64,000 bases of DNA from Pseudomonas sp. Leaf58 (GTDB lineage Bacteria > Pseudomonadota > Gammaproteobacteria > Pseudomonadales > Pseudomonadaceae): positions 682,001 to 746,000 of the forward strand of contig NZ_CP032678.1 in assembly GCF_003627215.1 (NCBI RefSeq), read 5' to 3'. Below, in pieces: positions 32,401 through 40,607 of this stretch; the first letter of the stretch is position 1; every line of letters starts with the position of its first letter. The translations under genes and the position numbers were made by a program. A model generated the notes under the pieces. The model worked only from the letters and a program-made list of their open reading frames with translations, searched no databases and was not told the origin of the DNA.

Positions 32401-33296
32401 TGACCACGCCACTCGCGCCACCCGCGACGTACTTCCAGGATCGTGTCGCCAACCTGCGAGAAGAGTCCAGCGGTGAGGTCGATACCCGGATGATGCTGCA
32501 AGTCATTGAGGACTGGTTTGCCAACCACCACGACAAAAGTCGCCGGCTGTTGATTGCCGATGGGCGCACGATTTTCGGCGAGATCCAGGGCCTTCACCGG
32601 GAGCTCAAGAGCTTCTCGGAAAAAATCACCCGCTTCAACACGGGTCTACAGGAACACTTGACCCACAGCTCCCAGGTGTTCGACAGCATCACCAACCTGA
32701 AGGTCTCCATCTTCTCCTCCGTGGAAGAGCTCGACTACTGGAAGATCATCAGCAAGATCACCGACGACAGGGAGCAGTGGCTCACCGAAGACACCCTTCC
32801 GAACCAGCAGGCAGTGGAGAATCTGCTGGCGCTGCTCAGCCACTGGGACATCAAGAGTGGCATCAACGCCAACTTCAAATCCCTGGTCAGCATTCGCGGC
32901 TCCGTGGAGGAAAAGAACAACCTTCGTCAGTTCCGAAATCGCTCCGAGTTGGAGAACGTTTCCTCCAATGGCCTGAGCTATCTGATCCTGATCATCCTGT
33001 TCCTGGGCTTCATTTCCAAGGTGCGTGGCAACGCTCCGGTGCAGCTGACCTGGTGTGTCGACGAGCTTAAGGCCATCGATGCCGAGAACGTGATTTCTCT
33101 GTGCAATTACCTTGGGCAGAACCGAATCACCCTGTGCACCGCTTTCCCTGATCCGGACGCGGAAACGCTGATTCTGTTCGAGAACAAGTACAAGCTCGAT
33201 GCGGAACGCCGGCTAGTGGAGTGCAAGCTGGTGGCTACCTCTGACGCTGACGTGGACGTCGAAGGCGATTACGAACTGGATCTGGAGAGCGCCTGA
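29499..33296 (+). CDS. SMC/MukB-like ATPase of a Wadjet (JetC/MksB-like) system
   Basis: A 1265-aa protein behind GGAG. An unusual acidic N-terminal extension of about 45 residues precedes the head domain. Walker A is GRNGQGKT (77-84), and the last part has SSNGLSYLI (about 1153, signature-like) and Walker B LTWCVDEL (about 1182). Between them lie about 800 residues of coiled coil with a central hinge (HPQLATISDSLYGIALDLEY). This is the SMC architecture. MksB/JetC proteins extrude DNA loops and, with a TOPRIM subunit, cut circular plasmids; that is family knowledge. It is first in a tight four-gene operon. Gene order ATPase first differs from jetABCD. Confidence 0.88.
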   Translation: MIHDDHTPNLFLPADDRPAAPDLDAPSTELAMADGLHMADDQPETLFRLLNIHLVDSLSRGRIQTMSIDGGTALTGRNGQGKTSLLSLALIFAGVEPKDVVSQGKDSFIDYYLPNQTSFIVYEYERPDGSRRLVVAYSNSTAERVYFRFVKSGFLREMFVTDDGRFVLAKEFRMRLVQLKIPHADKQVETYVDFRSIIQYWQPHGAESKHRRYLLGMSADYAFTSYNRPLRHLEKLTKGMFSRKANFDDLQQVVADWVFDKQSMGIQTERGLVENWPRDYSAYQNIMGIRPLVNEAIEVRLNLENAEDGMRELKEKFLLLKEHLEVTKAQRESQRDSLEQFLQGRKDEYDQAYSALLADIQAAKADIQQCENTLQSIEDARLKMLGQDVERKRAEYSQREMFAAELHRIEKRHDLVLGAATHIKAKYDQEINAENSRHNDFRTAVAEESAALRHREREEQVAADQRQQDARRTYQEASSAEREALQRAIQEVTQQMGRDQERVNNPVIDPALGEALENKTEQLDQAEAVVALHDKAVRQQESTVSDLQAQSSALDQEITRIKQAASKQLSVIEGIKRAHAPEPDSLLQFLRSNRPDWSDNIAKVINPGLLHRTDLHPQLATISDSLYGIALDLEYVDPVDEADESKLQALLAEAHEELAAIEGQLERASERQKDLRQTHKVAQDELGIARSKLSKARSVKQVIDAEISTLKRDLRKNRDEAMLIAQDTLAETRRKLNLSQQAYDAFARRLASDQDKLDERAKAEKAAISSRYQQAEADLNGKIHAHAQATDLSIRSLKADLNRKLTEEGADVQVIGELEEQMRELKAKLVEIDSWRDLLNKWQHWLEYSEPEKPILATRIEQANTLMTGKKLELEKTTEAWSRTKTDIGATINECRDAINGCVENSLIVDNALKEVLAPFTATKRFEAYEEVWQAEILRASMGGVQARLREADKELRTKVSKMRGAFVTTPLAPPATYFQDRVANLREESSGEVDTRMMLQVIEDWFANHHDKSRRLLIADGRTIFGEIQGLHRELKSFSEKITRFNTGLQEHLTHSSQVFDSITNLKVSIFSSVEELDYWKIISKITDDREQWLTEDTLPNQQAVENLLALLSHWDIKSGINANFKSLVSIRGSVEEKNNLRQFRNRSELENVSSNGLSYLILIILFLGFISKVRGNAPVQLTWCVDELKAIDAENVISLCNYLGQNRITLCTAFPDPDAETLILFENKYKLDAERRLVECKLVATSDADVDVEGDYELDLESA

Positions 33297-33937
33297 TGAA
33301 CCCATTTTCCCGTGTTGTAACCGGCTTGCTGGAAGGCCAGTTCATCTGCCCCGTCACTGATCAGGAAGGTTACCAGTACCTGACCAGCACACAGCTGACC
33401 AATGGGCGGACGAATCTTGAAGAGATCGACCTCTACCTGCGGCGTCTGGACTTGCGGATCACCATGACCCGTGGAGCGGGCGCCTATTTTGCGGCGCACG
33501 CCGACATCGACAACGAGGGCAAGAAGGCGGCCAAGAAGCGCTTCACCGAACTCAAGAACATCCTCAGGCCCATGGTCTCCTTCCTGGAGATCGTCATGCG
33601 CATAGCCGGTGATGACGGCGCGGTTTCGTCAGGGCAGAAGCTGGATCTCAACCGCATGATGGGCCGGATCGCCGCGAATGCGAGCCTTACGGAACAGCTC
33701 CGCCAGACCGCCATTGATACAGGTCTCGTCAGCAAGGATGGATCCGACCGCGAACGACTGAACAGGATCGTGCGCAAATTCCAGAATGACGGGTTCCTGC
33801 GCCTAGTCAATCCCGAGTCGGAAATCTACATGTTCACAGGGCGCATCGAATGGCTGATGGAGGCCATCGAATACCTGATGCAGCATGACAAGATCTCGGA
33901 AGAAGACAGCGACTTCGAAAAGCGAGCTGAAGCATGA
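33296..33937 (+). CDS. MksE/JetB-like accessory subunit
   Basis: A 213-aa protein whose ATG overlaps the SMC stop (TGATG). Size and character fit MksE/MukE/JetB: winged-helix segments near the N-terminus (QEGYQYLTSTQLTNGRTNLE) and at the C-terminus (RLNRIVRKFQNDGFLRLVNP). Function is to bridge the kleisin and the ATPase heads. The assignment rests mainly on operon position, length and winged-helix pattern. Confidence 0.75.
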   Translation: MNPFSRVVTGLLEGQFICPVTDQEGYQYLTSTQLTNGRTNLEEIDLYLRRLDLRITMTRGAGAYFAAHADIDNEGKKAAKKRFTELKNILRPMVSFLEIVMRIAGDDGAVSSGQKLDLNRMMGRIAANASLTEQLRQTAIDTGLVSKDGSDRERLNRIVRKFQNDGFLRLVNPESEIYMFTGRIEWLMEAIEYLMQHDKISEEDSDFEKRAEA

Positions 33938-35172
33938 GCACGCTTGAAGATGCCGTCATCAACCATCTGAAGCTGCTGAACAGCCAGAGCGCGCTGATCG
34001 CCCAGATGTACGCCGAAGGGCATATCCTGCGCACGGAGGAGAATGCCAAGGCGCTCAACCAGCTGCTCCAGAACCGGGCGGTGCGGATCAACCCAATTGT
34101 CGACAACTCCTTTCGACTGTCGCCCAACCTGAGCAAGTTGCTCGATGAAGCCACTCACCGCTCTCGCAACTACGGTGTGTCAGCTGACTTCGCCGAGCAA
34201 ATGGGGCGGCTGTCGAAGCTGCTCGACGACTACTCGCATGCCTATTTTGACGGTCGCTCGGACGACGCTCAGATCCTGCACGGGGAAATCGATGTCACAC
34301 TCTACGAAATAGCCGAAGAGATGAATGAGTTCCTCCTGCATGTGCGCACGGCGGCGGAAAACAACTTCGGCAACGTCAGGACGTACAAGGAGAAGGAAAA
34401 GCAGAACCTGCACTACCTGGAGCAGCTTGAACGCATCGTCAAAGCCCTGATCCAGTTCGATGCAGTCAGCCTGCTGGAGGAGCTTGCTGCACCCGAGCGC
34501 GAGCCCCTGGAGGCCCTCTACCGTAGCCACATCCTGGACAACCTCTCCCGCTGGCGCTCGGCGACGTCTGACATTACCCATGTGCTGAAGATGTACCTGC
34601 ACAAGCTGCGTACCGTTGAACCCCGCGCCAGGCGCATCCGTGCACTGCAATTGTACCTGCGCCGGCATCCTGAGTACGAGGTCGCTACACCGGATGAATA
34701 CCCGGAAATCCCGGAGTGGGCGTACCAGCACGAACCCATGAAAATCCGCCTGGAGCCTGACCTGGGTCGACAGGAGATTCGGGATTCGCTGGTTGATGTG
34801 GCCATGAGCATCGAGAAGGCCATACCGGTACCAACCAAGGCGCGTGGCGCGGGGAAACTGGTGACCGAAGAGGCGCCAAAGGCTGCGCTGATCAAAGGCT
34901 CCCCGCTGGTGGTGGTCAGTCAGCGCCTGCTCAATGAAGCTGCCAGGGTGACGGAACAACTCTCTGCCGCGCACTACTTTGCGCAAGCTCCGGAGACCCA
35001 GGTGCTCGACCAGGAATCGTGCTTGATGTGCTTCCTGACCCTTCTGGAAAAGCAGATGAAGGTTAACGCCAAGATCATCCGCAGGGTGGCCATCACGCAA
35101 GTGGCCCGGAACAGCGATGACTTCCTCAGCGGCAACGTGATCATCGAGGATGTGTTGCTATGCAAACGTTAG
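33934..35172 (+). CDS. MksF/JetA-like kleisin subunit
   Basis: A 412-aa protein overlapping the previous gene by 4 bases (ATGA). Helical with a winged-helix-like N-terminus (LLNSQSALIAQMYAEGHILR) and long charged helices (VRTYKEKEKQNLHYLEQLER). Consistent with MukF/MksF kleisins that close the SMC ring. No metal or nuclease motif. Identity is inferred from gene context and architecture. Confidence 0.72.
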   Translation: MSTLEDAVINHLKLLNSQSALIAQMYAEGHILRTEENAKALNQLLQNRAVRINPIVDNSFRLSPNLSKLLDEATHRSRNYGVSADFAEQMGRLSKLLDDYSHAYFDGRSDDAQILHGEIDVTLYEIAEEMNEFLLHVRTAAENNFGNVRTYKEKEKQNLHYLEQLERIVKALIQFDAVSLLEELAAPEREPLEALYRSHILDNLSRWRSATSDITHVLKMYLHKLRTVEPRARRIRALQLYLRRHPEYEVATPDEYPEIPEWAYQHEPMKIRLEPDLGRQEIRDSLVDVAMSIEKAIPVPTKARGAGKLVTEEAPKAALIKGSPLVVVSQRLLNEAARVTEQLSAAHYFAQAPETQVLDQESCLMCFLTLLEKQMKVNAKIIRRVAITQVARNSDDFLSGNVIIEDVLLCKR

Positions 35173-36017
35173 GGATCATCAAGCGCCTGCTGGCAATCTA
35201 CCAATCAGCCGAAAGCTATTATCGCAGCACCAAGCAGCTGGATGCGTTTTGCGCCGAATACGGGATTGGCCAGCGGGTCGGGGCGAAATGGCGCTTCACG
35301 CAAGCAGACAAGCAGGCTATTGCGGTCGTCATTCGAAATGTCGGCAAGGTGGATCCGGACACACCGACCAACGCCTGGGAAGGCTCATCCAGGACTGAGG
35401 CCTTGAGCAAGGGCGGCAATGAGAAATTCACCGGCAAGCGCTTACGTCACGATCGCGTGGCGGTGAAGTCCCTGCCTGGCCGACCGCTGCTCGTGGGTAA
35501 GACACCCATTGAGCTTCCGGAGGGCGCCTGCCTCGACCTGGATCGTCACTGGGTGGTGAAGCACTGCGGTCACGACAGCGTGCTGCTGGTGGAAAACTGG
35601 GAGAACTTCGAGCTGTCGCACCAGACACCGATCCTGACCAATATCACTGGTAACCCTTTGGTCGTGTTTCGCGGCGCGCCCGGCAGCTACCGAACCCAGA
35701 GTGCGCAAAGATTGCTCACGGCACTTGAGCTTCCAGTGATTGCCTTCACGGACTATGACCCCGAGGGTCTTGCGATAGCCGCCAGCCTCCCCTTCTTCAG
35801 CCGCTACCTGGCACCGAGCGACGCTTTGCTGACAAAACTGATGGATGAAGTCAGCACGGAGCGGCGCTATCAAAATCAGATCGTGGGCAAGCTAGCCATG
35901 CTTGAAAAGCTGACTGACCCAGATCTTGTTCGGGTGTATCGCATTATTCGAACAGCAGGAAAAGCGTTGCCCCAAGAAAAACTGATAGGGTTGACTGCCT
36001 TCAGCTGCACCGAATAG
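35160..36017 (+). CDS. TOPRIM nuclease subunit (JetD/MksG-like)
   Basis: A 285-aa protein whose start lies 13 bases inside the previous gene. The TOPRIM signature is clear: LLVENWENF with Glu145, and FTDYDPEGLAIA with Asp198 and Asp200. In Wadjet systems the JetD TOPRIM domain cleaves plasmid DNA. It is shorter than typical JetD (about 390 aa), with a reduced N-terminal arm. It ends FSCTE. Confidence 0.82.
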   Translation: MQTLGIIKRLLAIYQSAESYYRSTKQLDAFCAEYGIGQRVGAKWRFTQADKQAIAVVIRNVGKVDPDTPTNAWEGSSRTEALSKGGNEKFTGKRLRHDRVAVKSLPGRPLLVGKTPIELPEGACLDLDRHWVVKHCGHDSVLLVENWENFELSHQTPILTNITGNPLVVFRGAPGSYRTQSAQRLLTALELPVIAFTDYDPEGLAIAASLPFFSRYLAPSDALLTKLMDEVSTERRYQNQIVGKLAMLEKLTDPDLVRVYRIIRTAGKALPQEKLIGLTAFSCTE

Positions 36018-36151
36018 CCATTCCCTGTAGTTTGTGATGAATTGACCTTTATCGAACGCAATTCTAGGAATTGCCACATCCAATGGAAATGGAATTTCTT
36101 GCGAAAAGTCCGCAGCAGCGCATAGAATATGCTGTAAAGCGGAGGTGTTGC

Positions 36152-37165
36152 ATGAGCAATAAAGAAAAAATCAAAGAGCTTTTCAAGTCAACGACGTACC
36201 GAACCCGAAGAAACGCCGAATTCAAAAGGTCGTTCCTAGAGTTCAGTCCGGGCGTAGGCCAGGAAGCCTTGTCTCGCCTCGACGAACTTTTCCCAAAGAA
36301 AATCTCTCTTAACTCAACCCAGAAAGCTGGTTTGATGATTGATCTGGCATGGTCTTCTTCCAAGCTCGAAGGAAACCCCTACAGTCATTTGGACACCATC
36401 AAACTTCTGACCTACGGAACTCTTCCAAAAAACGCATCTGCAGAAGACACGCAGATGATTATTAACCACAAACATGCATTCGACTTGGTTCGAAACACTG
36501 CGGATATTTCCCTGAGAATGCTTAGGGAGGTGCACCGGTGCTTAGCTGACCCAGGTGACATTGAAGGTGATACGCAGCACTTTGTTAAAAAGCACGAGCT
36601 CGGCCTGATCCGCGAGACCGAGACCATGAGCATTACTCATACTGCCTACACCCCGCCTGTGTTCTACCCAGGTAATGGGTCTGAGCGCATCTACGACCTG
36701 ATCGACTACACAATGAATGCCGCCAGTGAGATAGAAAATCCGGTCGAGTCTGCATTTTACATACTCACCAGAGTCCCTTACATACAAGCATTTTACGACG
36801 CAAACAAGCGGACGTCCCGCATCATGGCCAATGTCCCATTACTTGCAGCCGGCTGCATGCCAATATCTTACGACATCATGCAGAAAAGCGATTACCTTGA
36901 AGCCATCATGGCGGTCTACGAATTCGTTGACACTGAAATTTTCAGGGATGTGTTTCTTGAGTCGTACACGGATTCCTACCTCAAGTATTACCCGATTCCT
37001 CCAGCCCTTGATGACGACATAAGGTTGGATCTTCGTGGCTATCAGCAGGATCTCGCTAACTTCGTTATTTCGGGAGAAAAGACCGGGAGGGTTGAGTTTT
37101 TCTTGGCAGAAGTTTCGGGAAAATCGTTGAGGCGCAAGCCAGGGCAATCTGACCTGGATCTATAA
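36152..37165 (+). CDS. Fic-fold protein with altered catalytic motif
   Basis: A 337-aa protein from the ATG at 36152, which has GGAGG at good spacing; an ATG at 36071 adds 27 unlikely residues. The Fic core reads QAFYDANKRTSR (212-223), aligning with H-x-F-x-D-G-N-K-R but with Gln for the catalytic His. An inhibitory-helix motif SSKLEGN (69-75, Glu73) is present at the N-terminal side. Family: Fic proteins AMPylate proteins using the His as base. Loss of His suggests a non-canonical or inactive enzyme, though the rest of the anion-binding loop is kept. It follows the Wadjet-like operon by 134 bases. Confidence 0.8.
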   Translation: MSNKEKIKELFKSTTYRTRRNAEFKRSFLEFSPGVGQEALSRLDELFPKKISLNSTQKAGLMIDLAWSSSKLEGNPYSHLDTIKLLTYGTLPKNASAEDTQMIINHKHAFDLVRNTADISLRMLREVHRCLADPGDIEGDTQHFVKKHELGLIRETETMSITHTAYTPPVFYPGNGSERIYDLIDYTMNAASEIENPVESAFYILTRVPYIQAFYDANKRTSRIMANVPLLAAGCMPISYDIMQKSDYLEAIMAVYEFVDTEIFRDVFLESYTDSYLKYYPIPPALDDDIRLDLRGYQQDLANFVISGEKTGRVEFFLAEVSGKSLRRKPGQSDLDL

Positions 37166-37268
37166 GTTGGAAATCAGTAATCGGTATTCACTGGATGTCA
37201 GCGAATGATTTATAATTCCGACATCCAGCAATTTTGAATGGATTCAACCGCGATTCTTCATCAAGTAG

Positions 37269-37892
37269 TTAGGACAAGCAGAACCCATCATCAGGCTCGG
37301 CAGCTCGTGGCCTTTTGCCTTGGGTCTTTTCCTGAAGCTCCGGATGATTGTCGCGCAGCACCTGGAGTTGCACTGCCACTTCTCGGCGCACATCCGCTTC
37401 CGTTTGAGTTAAGGCATGCTGGGTCAGGGTGCGCTGCAGGAACCCCTTTGGGAAGGTCATGATGACATCGATACCCAGCGCCTCGGCTACCACCCCACCC
37501 GCGAAGTCGGCCCCCGTCTGGCCACCCGAGACGATGAGCTCGAAGGGGTGGTGGGCGGCCACATGCTTGAGCACCTGGTACATCCACTCATTCACCGAGT
37601 GGTCTGTCCAGCCGTACTTGTTCAAGGTGTAAATGCCGTTGCCAGCGATGTTGAGGGTCTTCACGCCCAGCTCATTACAGCGGCGCCACAGCTGCCTGGC
37701 CGCCTGAATTGGTGCCATCGAGAGCGGTAAGGCAATGTAACGCTCTTTCCCACGGGCCTCGGCGAGCTTACGCGTCAGTCGCTCGCCACCAGACTCGTAG
37801 TCCTCAGCAAAGGCCACCGTCAGATCAGCCGAATTGGCGTTGAGTTCGGTGCGCGGCGGGTATTTGTCGGATTTGTGTTCGCGGACTTGCAT
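37269..37892 (-). CDS. SLOG/putative molybdenum-carrier-like Rossmann protein ending DDGFCLS
   Basis: A 207-aa protein behind AGGAG. FELIVSGGQTGADFAGGVVA (GGQTGAD motif) identifies the SLOG/YpsA/MoCo-carrier-like fold, followed by GIDVIMTFPKGF. An N-terminal segment (TLNIAGNGIYTLNKYGWTDH) also resembles SLOG nucleotide-binding loops. SLOG domains bind nucleotides or nucleotide-derived signals and often sit in phage-defence loci. The ending EPDDGFCLS matches that of 43475 (QDDGFCI). The gene is divergent from the CRISPR array, with a TATATTGA motif 18 bases upstream. Confidence 0.78.
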   Translation of the reverse strand: MQVREHKSDKYPPRTELNANSADLTVAFAEDYESGGERLTRKLAEARGKERYIALPLSMAPIQAARQLWRRCNELGVKTLNIAGNGIYTLNKYGWTDHSVNEWMYQVLKHVAAHHPFELIVSGGQTGADFAGGVVAEALGIDVIMTFPKGFLQRTLTQHALTQTEADVRREVAVQLQVLRDNHPELQEKTQGKRPRAAEPDDGFCLS

Positions 37893-37910
37893 AGCAGACT
37901 CCTGTTTTAA

Positions 37911-37920
37911 TCAATATAGC
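37911..37920 (-). promoter_or_regulatory. GCTATATTGA motif upstream of the SLOG gene
   Basis: Minus-strand copy of the TATATTG motif, 18 bases from the start codon. Confidence 0.4.
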
Positions 37921-38039
37921 AATAAAGATCCGCGTTTTCCAGCTTAGGGTTGTGTTATCATCCCTAGTGCGAACCTTCGACATGGTTGTTCAGCGAAGAA
38001 AACCTTGGTAATGAGGTCGTCTCATTTTTTCCTTAAAAA

Positions 38040-38134
38040 TCAGAACGTTACGAATTTGCATTTTGGAAGAGGTCTTGCAAGGGTAATTTCTAGTTAGTCA
38101 TTGATTTTAAAGGTTTTTTGCCATAAAAACTCTA
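38040..38134 (+). promoter_or_regulatory. Putative CRISPR leader
   Basis: An AT-rich stretch immediately before the first full repeat. Degenerate repeats are at the other end of the array, which places the leader here and gives plus-strand transcription. Confidence 0.55.
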
Positions 38135-38702
38135 CTTCACCGCCGCGCAGGCGGCTTAGAAGTGGCACACGCTTTCGCTCTACCCCGAGACCATCTTCAC
38201 CGCCGCGCAGGCGGCTTAGAAATACCAGACGATCAGAAGAGGGGCATTGAAGGTCTTCACCGCCGCGCAGGCGGCTTAGAAAAGGTCGTTCTCTACTTGC
38301 GCCTTCGCAGCTGCCTTCACCGCCGCGCAGGCGGCTTAGAAAGCCGACGAGGCCCAGCTGTACCACCCAGGTGACTTCACCGCCGCGCAGGCGGCTTAGA
38401 AAGGTCAGTCACCCCGCAGTTGCAGGATTACTGTCTTCACCGCCGCGCAGGCGGCTTAGAAACAGCGCGCCCCGGCTGCCTTCAAGGCATTGGGCTTCAC
38501 CGCTGCGCAGGCGGCTTAGAAATTAACGTGGTGCTCACCCTTTGTTCGGGCTAACCTCACCGCTGCACAGGCGGCTTAGAAAAAGGCACTGACACGCGAA
38601 ACCAAATCGCAGCTATTCACCGTCATGCAGGCGGCTTAGAAACGCACACCGGCTTAATCATTGAGACCAAAGCCCTTCACCGCCGCGCAGGCGGCTTAAA
38701 AT
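38135..38702 (+). CRISPR. Type I-F-like CRISPR array, 10 repeats, 9 spacers, no cas genes
   Basis: Ten 28-bp repeats (starting CTTCACCGCCGCGCAGG and ending CTTAGAAA) at exactly 60-bp intervals enclose nine 32-bp spacers. Repeat and spacer lengths, the central 5-bp hairpin CCGCC/GGCGG and the TTCAC...TTAGAAA ends match type I-F. The last four repeats are progressively degenerate, as at the distal end of an array. No cas gene is found in the 64-kb window, so crRNAs would need Cas proteins from the host or from elsewhere on the element. No spacer matched the window on reading. Confidence 0.95.
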
Positions 38703-38807
38703 TCCAGCAAGGCTTGCTACCAGGGGTTTCCGCTTTACCATCAATAGTCTTGATATCTGAGGCCCTGCCCAGCCTATAATGGGTAGGTTCAATAATACGC
38801 ATTTCTC

Positions 38808-39281
38808 ATGAACATCGAAGACGACATTGCCCGCCTGCGCGCCTCAGGCATCTCCCGCACGAAAGCTGCACAAGCCCTCGGCCTGCCAAAGTGGAAACTC
38901 GATACGATGTTGGAGCTCCTCGAAATCGAGTGGAAGCCCCGCATTCGGGGTGGCACCTATGTAATCGACGGGGTTACCGACACCCTGGAAGGTCATGCTC
39001 AGGCCTTGGGTGTCGCGCCCACCACGCTGCGCCAGCGCCTTCAGGCTGGCAATGACCTCACAGCCCCGCCTGCAAACACACCTATAAGCTCGGAAGAGGC
39101 CCATGCCTTCGCTGAATTGCGTAGGGCAGGTGTAGCCGCCTGGGATGCTGCGAAGCAAATTGGGCGGCCCTACAACACACTGAAAAATGCCGCGAAGAAG
39201 TACGTGAAGGACTACGACAAGATCATTGCCACGGCCCCCAGAATTCGACGATCGCCGGAAGAGATTGAGCAAGCCGCTTAG
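38808..39281 (+). CDS. Multi-HTH DNA-binding protein
   Basis: A 157-aa protein with three helix-turn-helix-like units: ISRTKAAQALGLPKWKLDTM (15-34), LEGHAQALGVAPTTLRQRLQ (59-78) and AAWDAAKQIGRPYNTLKNAA (about 114-133). The spacing suggests three DNA-reading domains in series, like some phage and plasmid regulators. It lies 105 bases after the CRISPR array on the same strand. Target unknown. It ends IEQAA. Confidence 0.65.
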   Translation: MNIEDDIARLRASGISRTKAAQALGLPKWKLDTMLELLEIEWKPRIRGGTYVIDGVTDTLEGHAQALGVAPTTLRQRLQAGNDLTAPPANTPISSEEAHAFAELRRAGVAAWDAAKQIGRPYNTLKNAAKKYVKDYDKIIATAPRIRRSPEEIEQAA

Positions 39282-39329
39282 CGTCACTCATCGCCCCGGC
39301 GAGTCTTCTATGCGGTTCAGCCTTGAGCG

Positions 39330-39938
39330 TCAAACGGTGACGACCTCAGTGACTGCAAAGTGCTTGGCGCAGAAGAAGTCGCCCGCATATTCCTGGGCTT
39401 CTTCCAGACTCTTGAGCGGCTGGCTCAATCCCTGGCGCCCGTCGATTTCACCCATCACATACCAGTCACCTACCTGGAACTGAACGTGTGACTTATGGAG
39501 CACCTCCAGGTCTTTTTCCCTCGCCTGGCGGATCAGGCACACCGGAGTGGCGTCAGGCTCGTCGCTGACCGAGCGAACGTACCCTAGATGGGCCTCGACC
39601 CGACTGGCTGCTTCACGCTCGGCGGCTTCGCGGAGCATCTCCTCCAGCATCTGCTCGACCTCTTCATCGGTCATGGCCTTCGGCGTATTCATGATATTGA
39701 TTGCCCGCAGCCACGACTTGTGCTTTTGCGCAGCGTCAGTCAGCATCTTTTCAAGTTTTTTACGCCCGATCGCATTGATGTAGGGAGGCGTGACGAACAA
39801 CAGTGCCACCACCCCTGGCTGACCTTGCTCCTTGATGTACTGGTTAAACGAATTTCGCAGCCAGCCCCGAAAATTCAGAGGGGTGACCTGAAGCCCCGGA
39901 TTCAACGCCATCAACCCTGTTACGCCTGTCATAACCAT
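39330..39938 (-). CDS. Hypothetical protein
   Basis: A 202-aa protein behind AAAGGAAAG. The central part is a long charged helix (TDEEVEQMLEEMLREAAERE), and a beta-rich C-terminal part (VQFQVGDWYVMGEIDGRQGL) is followed by an FFCAKHFAVTEVVTV end. No family recognised. It lies in a minus-strand series with the genes at 39960-43894. Confidence 0.6.
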   Translation of the reverse strand: MVMTGVTGLMALNPGLQVTPLNFRGWLRNSFNQYIKEQGQPGVVALLFVTPPYINAIGRKKLEKMLTDAAQKHKSWLRAINIMNTPKAMTDEEVEQMLEEMLREAAEREAASRVEAHLGYVRSVSDEPDATPVCLIRQAREKDLEVLHKSHVQFQVGDWYVMGEIDGRQGLSQPLKSLEEAQEYAGDFFCAKHFAVTEVVTV

Positions 39939-39959
39939 ACTTTCCTTTCAGAATTGATG

Positions 39960-40514
39960 TTAGCAGCCCTGCGGGCTGTACTCGAATTTGGGCAAAAGCC
40001 CTGTTGTGTTGAGCGTCGCGACATTATCTCTCAGCGCGCTGGCCAGCCGATTGGGGCGGTTGTCCACGATCATGTCGAGCCAGTCAACGAGCTCTTGCAG
40101 GTGGCCCCTGGGGACTTCCGCTACCCCTTCGGCACAGGCATCAGCCTGCGCCATCACTTGCGTCAAAATGTTGGTCAAACGCGGGTGATAGTTGACATGC
40201 TCGACCCAGCCAACCCCTTCCTTCACCATATCGGCATCAACGTGGATGCGCTCATCCAAGCCCTGCAGGCTCGGGGAGTCCAGGCCAAAATCAGCCGGAT
40301 AAACCCTGCCCTGAAAGCGATGCTTTTGGCGTAACTGGGCCCCCAGGCGAGGCGGCAGGCAATAGGGATCCAGGGCGATCAGCTCGGCCACCCCTAGTTC
40401 CAGACACACCCTGAGCGTTTTGTGCAGTTCTGCGCGCAAACAGACCTCGAAGGAAGGCTCTCCTTCAGGCATCAGCAGCGCAATGAGCTCAGGAATATTT
40501 TTAACGTCATGCAT
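39960..40514 (-). CDS. Hypothetical protein
   Basis: A 184-aa protein from the ATG at 40514 (AGGA upstream). Alternating helix and strand (VCLELGVAELIALDPYCLPP, then a VYPADFGLDSPS segment). The ending EYSPQGC places a terminal cysteine. A TGGTATATTGCA motif lies 30 bases upstream. Function unknown. Confidence 0.6.
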   Translation of the reverse strand: MHDVKNIPELIALLMPEGEPSFEVCLRAELHKTLRVCLELGVAELIALDPYCLPPRLGAQLRQKHRFQGRVYPADFGLDSPSLQGLDERIHVDADMVKEGVGWVEHVNYHPRLTNILTQVMAQADACAEGVAEVPRGHLQELVDWLDMIVDNRPNRLASALRDNVATLNTTGLLPKFEYSPQGC

Positions 40515-40543
40515 GTCCTGACACCGAGAGTAGTGGCCTATGT

Positions 40544-40555
40544 TGCAATATACCA
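40544..40555 (-). promoter_or_regulatory. TGGTATATTGCA motif upstream of the 39960 gene
   Basis: Extended -10-like TGnTATATTG, 30 bases before the start codon. Differs from the 42825 copy only in the last two bases. Confidence 0.5.
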
Positions 40556-40607
40556 CTAAACCAGAAATCTGCCTAACCGACATCAACCTGCGCGCTTCCA
40601 CCACTCC

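Noticed and set aside
38094..38366. Repeat-containing ORFs over the CRISPR array (both strands)
   Set aside because: The 60-bp period is a multiple of 3, so repeats create open frames by chance.
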